Shown: one piece after another, positions 30,399-35,563 of the stretch
Layout of the letters: the number at the start of each line of letters is the position of its first letter
Numbering within the stretch: position 1 is the stretch's first letter
NCBI RefSeq assembly: GCF_024198175.1
Contig: NZ_JAJVKV010000033.1
Location: 1 to 35,563 of the forward strand
Reading direction: 5' to 3'
Origin: Pyxidicoccus xibeiensis
Lineage (GTDB): Bacteria; Myxococcota; Myxococcia; Myxococcales; Myxococcaceae
Length of the DNA: 35,563 bases
The notes under the pieces: generated by a model
Told to the model about the DNA's origin: nothing
Database searches by the model: none
What the model saw: only the letters and a program-made list of their open reading frames with translations
Program-made: the position numbers and the translations under genes

Positions 30399-31868
30399 CT
30401 ATTTGGACGGCCCTGCGGCTTTTCCAGGAGTTTGGGGGTCAGCATCGCCCCGCGAGAGGCGGCTGCGGGCGACCTGGGCCGCAGCGGACCCGGGGGCATC
30501 AGCCAGCACCTGGTTGCACGCGGCGCGCCCTTGCGCGAGCCGGCCGAGCGCGAGCTCCGCGTCACAGAGGCGGTTGAGCAGCCCCAGCCGCTCGGACGCG
30601 GACGGCTGCGCCGCGAGCGCCGAGCGCAGCAGGGCCACCTCTCCGGCACGGTCTCCCTCGGCGTAGGCCTCCTGGGCCCTGCGGGACAGCTCCGTCACGG
30701 ACGGGCCCTGCTCCTGGCGCCGCGGACTGGCGGGGGGCGGGGGTGGCGCGGCGGCGACGGCGACGGGCGCGGACCGCTTCGCCTTCTTCGCGGGAGCCGG
30801 CGCCGCGGTGGACGCGGAGGCGCGACGCTGCTCGGACGGGGGCCGTGACGCGCCGTAGCTCGCGCGGTCCTCGTCCGCCCGTCCAGCCGCGGGGGATGGG
30901 GCCGCGGCAACGCCCTCGGCGACGGAGCCCGGGGCCCCTTCAGCGACCGGCTCGACCTCGGCCTCGGGCTGCCGCTCGTAGGCGGCTGCATCGTCCGAGG
31001 AAGCCACCTCGGCCGGAGCCGTGCCACCCAGCCTCAGCGACTCGCGCGGCGGCACCTGCTTCGGGGCCTGGGCGTCGGATTCGCGGAGGTCGGCCGGGCT
31101 CGTGGACTCCTCGTCCAGCTCCGCGAACTTGGAGGGAGCGGACTTCGCGACGGGGGATGGCTTCATCGCCAGCTCCTTGGAGGCGCTGCCCTGCGGGCGC
31201 GCTTCGTCCTCCAGCAGGTCCAGCTTCCGGAGCTTCCCCTCACCCTTCCGGGCGCCGCTGGTACCGACCCCGCCACCACTGCCCCCGTTGAGCCAGTCTT
31301 CCGCGCGCGGCGCCTCCCGCTTCGCCATGGCCTTCGACTCTTCCGCGACCTTCTCCGCCGGCACGTCCTGGGGCGAAGGCGGAGGAATCCGCATCGCCAG
31401 CTGGGGCTCCGCCTGGGCCTGTGCCGCGGGCAGCTCGGCGCTCGGAGCCTGGACGGGCGCCACGCTGTCCTTCGCCCGCACCTCCGCCATGGACAGGTTG
31501 GCTTCGGTGAGCGCGGGGTTGCGCGCCTGGAGGGTGAGGATGCCGAAGGTGCTCACCGACGCGAGACCCACCACGGGCAGCAGCCAGCGGCGCCAGCGCG
31601 ACGGCTTGGGCGCGGGGCCGGCCGCGTTGCGACGCGCGGCCTGGTGCGCATAGGCCAGCAGCGACTCCAGGCCGGCGTCCGGCGCGGGCTCCTGGGTGGA
31701 CAGCTGGGACATGGTGGCGCGCACGCCGCGGATGTCCTGCAGCGCCTGGGTGCAGCGGGCACAGCCCTGCAGGTGCGCCTCCACCACCCGGGCCTCGGGG
31801 ACGGGCAGCTCGCCATAGACGAAGTCGAGGAGCCGGTCCTCGTGCGCATGGAGGTTCTGCGGATTCAT
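30399..31868 (-). CDS. Membrane anti-sigma factor with zinc-finger domain and periplasmic repeat region
   Basis: A 489-residue anti-sigma factor for the ECF sigma gene just upstream. Residues ~8-50 are a zinc-binding anti-sigma domain with HLQGCARC (His32-x3-Cys36-x2-Cys39), which would hold the sigma factor at the membrane. One membrane helix spans ~94-114 (WLLPVVGLASVSTFGILTLQ). The periplasmic part is a long low-complexity Pro/Ala/Glu/Lys region and a TPR-like helical end (~405-475, AQEAYAEGDRAGEVALLRSA), which could bind the signal or another protein. ATG 31868 overlaps the sigma stop by four bases, giving near-equal production. No protease of the RseP type is nearby. What releases the sigma factor is unknown. 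Confidence 0.88.
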   Translation of the reverse strand: MNPQNLHAHEDRLLDFVYGELPVPEARVVEAHLQGCARCTQALQDIRGVRATMSQLSTQEPAPDAGLESLLAYAHQAARRNAAGPAPKPSRWRRWLLPVVGLASVSTFGILTLQARNPALTEANLSMAEVRAKDSVAPVQAPSAELPAAQAQAEPQLAMRIPPPSPQDVPAEKVAEESKAMAKREAPRAEDWLNGGSGGGVGTSGARKGEGKLRKLDLLEDEARPQGSASKELAMKPSPVAKSAPSKFAELDEESTSPADLRESDAQAPKQVPPRESLRLGGTAPAEVASSDDAAAYERQPEAEVEPVAEGAPGSVAEGVAAAPSPAAGRADEDRASYGASRPPSEQRRASASTAAPAPAKKAKRSAPVAVAAAPPPPPASPRRQEQGPSVTELSRRAQEAYAEGDRAGEVALLRSALAAQPSASERLGLLNRLCDAELALGRLAQGRAACNQVLADAPGSAAAQVARSRLSRGDADPQTPGKAAGPSK

Positions 31869-32497
31869 CCCACCACCGTCCTTCCGTCGTCGGCGAGGTC
31901 GCCGTCCACGCCCATCTCAGCCAGGCGTCGGCGGAGCCCGTCGAGCGCGTAGCGCATCCGGCTCTTCACCGTGTTCTCGGACACGCCCGTCACCTCGGCG
32001 ATGTCCTTGAAGGGGATGCCGCTGTACTCACGCAGGATGAACACCTCTCGCTGCTCCTCCGGGAGCGCCGCCAGTGCGCGCTCCAGCATCGGCCTGAGGC
32101 GGGCGTTGTACGCGCCGCGCTCGGGGCTGGCGCCCGTGTCCGGCAGCCCCTCGCCCAGCGGACGTCCCTCGTCCCCGTCCTGACCCGCGGCGGGGGCTTC
32201 CAGGGACGACGCCTGGCGGTAGCTCTCTTTGCGCGCGCTGTCCACGCAGAGGTTCCTCGCAATCGTGTAGAGCCAGGTCGTGAACTTCGCCTTGGGCGTG
32301 TATTCGCCGGCGCTCCGTACCACCTTCAGCCACGTCTCCTGCAGCACGTCCTCCGCCCGTGCTCGGTGCCCGACGAAGCGCAGGACGAAGTTGAACACCG
32401 GCGTCCGGTGCTTGCGCACCAACGCCTCGAACGCGCGCGCGTCCCCCGCCTGGAAGGCGAGCATCAGCCGCTCGTCTGAGGTCTCCGGTCCCAACAC
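31865..32497 (-). CDS. ECF-type RNA polymerase sigma factor
   Basis: A 210-residue sigma-70 factor of the extracytoplasmic-function class. Region 2 covers ~10-95: LMLAFQAGDARAFEALVRKH, then DVLQETWLKVVRSAGEY and FTTWLYTIARNLCVD. A ~45-residue variable linker follows. Region 4 covers ~140-195: LPEEQREVFILREYSGIPFK and VTGVSENTVKSRMRYALDGL, the helix-turn-helix that reads the -35 element. The start is GTG 32497 with GGAG eight bases upstream. It is co-transcribed with its anti-sigma gene. The neighbouring Tad pseudopilin genes are obvious candidate targets, but I found no matching promoter pair before them, so that link is inference. ECF operons often regulate themselves; no autoregulatory motif could be fixed. 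Confidence 0.92.
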   Translation of the reverse strand: MLGPETSDERLMLAFQAGDARAFEALVRKHRTPVFNFVLRFVGHRARAEDVLQETWLKVVRSAGEYTPKAKFTTWLYTIARNLCVDSARKESYRQASSLEAPAAGQDGDEGRPLGEGLPDTGASPERGAYNARLRPMLERALAALPEEQREVFILREYSGIPFKDIAEVTGVSENTVKSRMRYALDGLRRRLAEMGVDGDLADDGRTVVG

Positions 32498-32578
32498 TCC
32501 CCCGTCTCTCCTGGAGCACCGACACCCCGACCCATTTCCTCAACCCGTCCTTCATAACGGGCGACGGGCCGTGAGGGT

Positions 32579-32986
32579 CTATCCGGGGCGTGGTCTCCGG
32601 TAAGTGGCGAGAATGACAGGGACCGCCACGGCTGTCACGAGGGCGGCCTGGGCCAGCAGCACCGCCGGGAGTGGCCGCTGGACGTGCACATACAGCGAGC
32701 GGCCGAGCGCCAGCCCCAGCAGCAGCCCGGTCAGCGTTCTCACGCTGTTGGAACCCGAGGCAGGCCGGAAGCGCCCCACCGCCCAGTCCCCCAGCGCTGG
32801 CAGCGTGAGGGCCAGCACCGCCGGCACGTCCCAGCGCCAGTGCAGCGGCGCGCGCGCGACGAAGAGGCCCACCAGCGCGGCGAGCATCACCGGGTACGTG
32901 CCCAGGCAGCGCGCGCAGACGCGCACCCCGCCGAGGACGTAGGTGCGGTTGTACTCATCCGGATGATGGTGGCTGAGCCAGAACAC
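32579..32986 (-). CDS. DUF2085 small membrane protein
   Basis: A 135-residue protein of the DUF2085 type. The N-terminus has a His cluster and LGGVRVCARCLGTYP, a CxxC motif that is the family hallmark and may bind metal. Four hydrophobic stretches follow (~25-40, ~52-68, ~80-95 and ~105-122). Function unknown. GTG 32986 was chosen: GGAGG lies eight bases upstream, whereas the GTG at 32995 has the same GGAGG directly against it. The start lies 32 bases inside the end of the upstream ABC ATPase gene, so the two are likely co-transcribed. 81 bases separate its stop from the sigma-factor start. Those hold a weak CCCGTC/GACGGG stem but no clear terminator. Confidence 0.8.
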   Translation of the reverse strand: MFWLSHHHPDEYNRTYVLGGVRVCARCLGTYPVMLAALVGLFVARAPLHWRWDVPAVLALTLPALGDWAVGRFRPASGSNSVRTLTGLLLGLALGRSLYVHVQRPLPAVLLAQAALVTAVAVPVILATYRRPRPG

Positions 32987-34007
32987 CGGGGACACCTCCG
33001 GGAGTGGGTTCGGTGGCGGCGGCCCGGGACTCCTCCTCCGATAGGAAGCAGGCGGAGACGTGCCCGGAGCCGAGCGGGTACAGCGGCGGCGTCTCGCGCC
33101 GGCAGCGCTCCATGACGTGGGGGCAGCGCGGGTGGAAGGCGCAGCCGGAGGGCGGGTTCAGGGGCGACGGCGGCTCGCCCGGCACCAGCAGGCGGGTGCG
33201 CGCGCGGCCGGGGTCCGGCACCGGCACCGCGGACAGGAGCGCCTGCGTGTACGGGTGGCGCGGCCGGCGGTAGAGCGCGGCGGCGGGCGCCAGCTCGACG
33301 ATGCGGCCCAGGTACATCACCGCCACGCGGGTGGAGACGTACTCGACGATCTTCAGGTCGTGCGCGATGAAGACGTAGGTGAGCCCGCGCTCCTTCTGCA
33401 GGTCCACCAGGAGGTTGACGATCTGCGCCTGGATGGACACGTCCAGCGCGCTGATGGGCTCGTCGGCGACCACCAGGTCCGGGCGCAATGCGATGGCCCG
33501 TGCAATGCCGATGCGCTGACGCTGGCCGCCGGAGAACTCGTGCGGGTAGCGGTCCAGCGCCTCGCGCGGCAGGCCCATGGCGTCCACCAGCGCGGCCACC
33601 TCGCGCTCGCGCTCGCCGCGCTCCCGGGCCAGGCCGTGGATGGCGAAGGGCTCCGCCAGGATGTCGCGCACCGTCAGCCGCGGGTTGAGCGAGGCATACG
33701 GGTCCTGGAAGACGAGCTGCATGCGCCGGCGCAGCGGCCGCAGGGTGCGCTGGGACTGGCCGGTGAGCTCCTGCCCCTCGAAGCGGATGGAGCCTGCGGT
33801 GGGCTCCACCAGCCGCAGCAGCGCGCGGCCCAGCGTGCTCTTGCCGCAGCCGCTCTCTCCCACCAACCCGAGCGTCTCGCCGCGCACGACGTCGAAGCCC
33901 ACGCCGTCCACGGCCTTCACCGCGCCGCGCACGCGGCCCAGCAGCCCGCCCCGGACGGGGAAGTGGACCTTGAGGTCCCGCACCTGAAGCAGCGGCCCGG
34001 AGCTCAT
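32955..34007 (-). CDS. Oligopeptide/dipeptide ABC transporter ATPase, OppF/DppF type
   Basis: A 350-residue cytoplasmic ATPase powering uptake of peptides or similar substrates. Walker A GESGCGKST (50-58), Q-loop VFQDPYASLNP (99-109), signature FSGGQRQRIGIARA (158-171), Walker B LVVADEP (178-184) and the switch His in IAHDLKIVEY are intact. The C-terminal oligopeptide-binding extension has PPSGCAFHPRCPHVMERC, the Cys-rich element of Opp/Dpp ATPases that can hold an iron-sulfur cluster. The last ~20 residues are a Pro/Gly/Ala tail overlapping the DUF2085 start. It pairs with the gene at 34099-35124. No permease or binding-protein gene is in this window, so substrate cannot be judged. ATG 34007 overlaps the stop of the chimeric minigene by four bases. 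Confidence 0.9.
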   Translation of the reverse strand: MSSGPLLQVRDLKVHFPVRGGLLGRVRGAVKAVDGVGFDVVRGETLGLVGESGCGKSTLGRALLRLVEPTAGSIRFEGQELTGQSQRTLRPLRRRMQLVFQDPYASLNPRLTVRDILAEPFAIHGLARERGEREREVAALVDAMGLPREALDRYPHEFSGGQRQRIGIARAIALRPDLVVADEPISALDVSIQAQIVNLLVDLQKERGLTYVFIAHDLKIVEYVSTRVAVMYLGRIVELAPAAALYRRPRHPYTQALLSAVPVPDPGRARTRLLVPGEPPSPLNPPSGCAFHPRCPHVMERCRRETPPLYPLGSGHVSACFLSEEESRAAATEPTPGGVPGVLAQPPSSG

Positions 34008-34155
34008 GGCGCGGGCACCGGGTCGTGGCAGGCGGCGAGCGGCCCGTACCGCTTGCGCTCGTGGACCTCGAGGTCCCTCACCTGGAGCGGAGCGAGCGTC
34101 ATGGCGCGGGCACCGGGTTGTGGCAGGCGGCGAGCTGCCCGTCCCGCTTGGGCTC
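33963..34155. repeat. Tandem duplication (~95-bp unit) across the junction of two ABC ATPase genes
   Basis: 34005-34060 and 34100-34155 match at 52 of 56 positions (catggcgcgggcaccgggt in both), a 95-base offset. The adjoining segments 33963-34004 and 34061-34099 are also alike (gtggacct, then aggtccc and cacctg) with about a 3-base length difference. Each unit holds the 3' tail of the upstream ATPase gene and the 5' end of the downstream one. One duplication of the gene junction followed by drift explains the whole arrangement. Confidence 0.85.
34004..34102 (-). CDS. Chimeric 32-residue minigene made by tandem duplication
   Basis: Between the two ABC ATPase genes, an open frame runs from ATG 34102 to TGA 34004. 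Its first ~14 residues (MTLAPLQVRDLEVH) match the N-terminus of the downstream ATPase (LLQVRDLKVH) and its last ~17 (RKRYGPLAACHDPVPAP) match the C-terminus of the upstream one (ending AACHNPVPAP). It overlaps both neighbours by exactly four bases (ATGA at each end), so ribosomes could pass through all three genes. It has no Walker motif and cannot be an ATPase. It could be a translational bridge or an incidental product; whether the peptide is stable is unknown. Confidence 0.55.
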   Translation of the reverse strand: MTLAPLQVRDLEVHERKRYGPLAACHDPVPAP

Positions 34156-35124
34156 CAGCGGAGGCGTCACGCGCGCGCACACCTCCAGCGCGCGGTCGCA
34201 CCTGTCGCGGAAGGCGCAGCCGGAGGGCAGCTTGCGCAGGGAGGGCACCATGCCCGGAATGGCCCGCAGCCGACGGTGGGGCGAGTCACCGCCCTCCCCC
34301 ATCGCCAGTTGCAGCGAGGGAATGGAGCGCAGCAGGCCCGCGGTGTACGGGTGCGCCGGCCGCGAGAACAGCTCACGCACCGGAGCACGCTCCACCACGC
34401 GGCCCGCGTACATCACCACCACCGCGTCGCAGCTCTCGGCCACCACGCCCAGGTCATGGGTGATGAGCATCACCGCCATGCGCCGCTCGGCCTGGAGCCG
34501 CTCGAGCAGCTCGAGAATCTGGGCCTGGATGGTGACGTCCAGCGCGGTGGTGGGCTCGTCGGCGATGAGCAGCGACGGGTCACACGCCAGGGCCATGGCC
34601 AGCATCACCCGCTGCCGCATGCCGCCGGAGAGCTGGTGCGGGTACGCGTCCACGCGCTCCTCCGGCGCGGGGATGCCCACCTGCCGCAGCATCTCCACCG
34701 CCCGCTCGCGCGCCTGCGAGCGCGACGCGCCCAGGTGCAGCCGCACGCCCTCGGAGATCTGCTCCCCCACGGTGAAGACGGGGTTGAGCGACGTCATCGG
34801 CTCCTGGAAGACCATGGCCGCGTGGCGGCCGCGCACCCGCCGCAGCTCCGCCTCGGGCAGCTTGAGCAAATCACGCCCCTGGAAGAGCACCTCGCCGCCC
34901 ACCACGCGCACGGGCGGGTCGGGGGCCAGCCGCAGCAGGGAGAGGGCGGTGAGGCTCTTGCCGCAGCCGCTCTCCCCCACCACGCCCAGCGTGCCGCCCG
35001 GAGGCACCGTGAAGGACACGCCGTCCACGGCGCGCACCGGCCCTTCCTCCAGCGACAGCTCCGTGGTGAGCCCGCGCACGTCGAGCAGGGGCGCCTCGAC
35101 GGCGGGCCGCGCGGCGGACGTCAC
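34099..35124 (-). CDS. Oligopeptide/dipeptide ABC transporter ATPase, OppD/DppD type
   Basis: A 341-residue ATPase, partner of the gene at 32955-34007. Walker A GESGCGKS (50-57), Q-loop MVFQEPMTSLNP, signature LSGGMRQRVMLAMA, Walker B LLIADEPTTALDV and switch LITHDLGVVAE are present. The C-terminal region PSGCAFRDRCDRALEVC has the Cys pattern of the Opp/Dpp family. LSGGMRQRV and EPMTSLNP are typical of the D-type subunit, complementing the F-type partner. The C-terminus ends RDGQLAACHNPVPAP, the segment copied into the adjacent minigene. ATG 35124 overlaps the stop of the upstream Pro-rich gene by four bases. As with its partner, permease and binding-protein genes are outside the window. Confidence 0.9.
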   Translation of the reverse strand: MTSAARPAVEAPLLDVRGLTTELSLEEGPVRAVDGVSFTVPPGGTLGVVGESGCGKSLTALSLLRLAPDPPVRVVGGEVLFQGRDLLKLPEAELRRVRGRHAAMVFQEPMTSLNPVFTVGEQISEGVRLHLGASRSQARERAVEMLRQVGIPAPEERVDAYPHQLSGGMRQRVMLAMALACDPSLLIADEPTTALDVTIQAQILELLERLQAERRMAVMLITHDLGVVAESCDAVVVMYAGRVVERAPVRELFSRPAHPYTAGLLRSIPSLQLAMGEGGDSPHRRLRAIPGMVPSLRKLPSGCAFRDRCDRALEVCARVTPPLEPKRDGQLAACHNPVPAP

Positions 35125-35563
35125 TTCCTCGCCAGCTCCTCCAGGAACTCCACCTCCTGGATGACGCCCTTGCGGATGAGCAGGCGGATGAGGCTGGCCA
35201 CCATGCGGGCGGGCTTCACCTTCTCCGTGTCCAGCACCGCCTCGTCACCCCGGGAGATGCGCTCCAGGTCGTCCAGGACGGCCAGGTCCTCGTCGGAGAA
35301 CTGGGGCGTCGGCGTCAGCGACACCGAGGGCCGGGCGCCCTGCGCCGCCCCGCCGAACAGCACCACCGGCACCCGGGGCTTGCCTCCCGCGCCGTCCCCG
35401 TCGGGAATGGGCGGTGGCGGCCGGCCCGGGGCCGCGGGCTCCACGCCCAGCAGGTCATCCAGCACGTCCGCGCCCGGCGGCGGCGGAGGAGACTCCCTGG
35501 GCGGAGGCGGCGGCGTGGCCGGGCCGCGGGCCGCGGGCCTCGCGGCGGGCGCGGCAGCGGCGC
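35121..35563 (-). CDS. Pro-rich protein of unknown function, 5' end cut by the window edge
   Basis: The frame is open from the stop at 35121 to the right window edge (147 codons visible); an internal GTG at 35465 is not needed as a start. The first ~35 visible residues are an Ala/Pro/Arg linker (TPPPPPRESPPPPPGADVLD), followed by more Pro/Gly sequence. A compact C-terminal part of ~60 residues (FSDEDLAVLDDLERISRG, then MVASLIRLLIRKGVIQEVEF) is helical and might be a small protein-interaction domain. No family is recognised, and the missing N-terminus may hold the main domain. Its stop overlaps the ATG of the OppD-type gene by four bases, so it is part of the same operon. Confidence 0.75.
   Translation of the reverse strand, partial: AAAAPAARPAARGPATPPPPPRESPPPPPGADVLDDLLGVEPAAPGRPPPPIPDGDGAGGKPRVPVVLFGGAAQGARPSVSLTPTPQFSDEDLAVLDDLERISRGDEAVLDTEKVKPARMVASLIRLLIRKGVIQEVEFLEELARK

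Noticed and set aside
30399..31868. Low-complexity middle of the anti-sigma factor as a frameshift or assembly fault
   Set aside because: The frame stays open throughout, GC-skew by codon position is constant and both ends of the protein are sensible.
34004..34201. 65-codon open frame as an independent gene
   Set aside because: Its upper part overlaps the OppD-type gene in another phase; only the 34004-34102 portion, coupled by ATGA at both ends, is supported.
1..35563. tRNA, rRNA, CRISPR, insertion sequence or prophage
   Set aside because: No cloverleaf, regularly spaced repeats, transposase or integrase motifs, or terminal inverted repeats were seen on reading both strands.

Overview
The window is high-GC DNA (roughly 70% by eye) with strong third-position G/C bias, frequent GTG starts and many ATGA start/stop overlaps. 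The gene content is that of a delta-proteobacterial predator of the family Myxococcaceae (Myxococcus, Corallococcus or Pyxidicoccus type): a three-gene bactofilin operon, a complex hybrid histidine kinase, paired FHA-domain proteins beside Tad secretion genes, and an ECF sigma/anti-sigma pair. Nearly everything is on the minus strand; only two genes (6798-10662) are on the plus strand. No rRNA, tRNA, CRISPR array, insertion sequence or prophage was seen, and no gene-free stretch exceeds 200 bases.

Layout, left to right. (1) 1-1281: bactofilins bacP (cut by the window edge), bacO and bacN, cytoskeletal scaffold proteins. (2) 1337-6636: an alpha/beta hydrolase, an exported TPR protein and a hybrid kinase with GAF, kinase and receiver domains and a dead GGDEF-like tail. 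(3) 6798-10662, plus strand: an OmpA-family outer-membrane protein and a secreted putative lipoprotein, divergent from the kinase. (4) 10675-16591, minus: housekeeping genes tlyA, dxs, ispA, a single-domain response regulator, xseB and xseA. (5) 16588-30296, minus: a Tad-type pilus/secretion locus with two FHA proteins, TadC, TadB, CpaB, a lipoprotein, a membrane protein, a 75-residue Flp-like pilin, two periplasmic proteins, and TadE, TadG and TadE-like pseudopilins. (6) 30399-32497: an ECF sigma factor and its zinc-finger anti-sigma factor. (7) 32579-35563: a DUF2085 membrane protein, two Opp/Dpp-type ABC ATPases separated by a chimeric minigene, and a partial Pro-rich protein.

The most exciting part is region 5. 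Its content and its position near bacNOP match the second of two loci encoding the Kil apparatus, the Tad-like machine that Myxococcus xanthus uses for contact-dependent prey killing. The window lacks a Tad secretin, a TadA/CpaF ATPase and a prepilin peptidase, which fits a machine split between two loci. The platform genes run, apparently without a break, into exonuclease VII and isoprenoid genes.

Less expected observations: XseA carries a sliding-clamp-like QGDLF motif in an N-terminal extension while XseB ends in an SSB-like acidic tip (EDDVPF); a ~95-bp tandem duplication across the junction of the two ABC ATPase genes has made a 32-codon chimeric gene coupled at both ends; one FHA gene appears to start at CTG; Dxs lacks a large internal loop; and there are palindromes in both main regulatory regions. 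Functions are assigned from motifs read by eye, with no database search.
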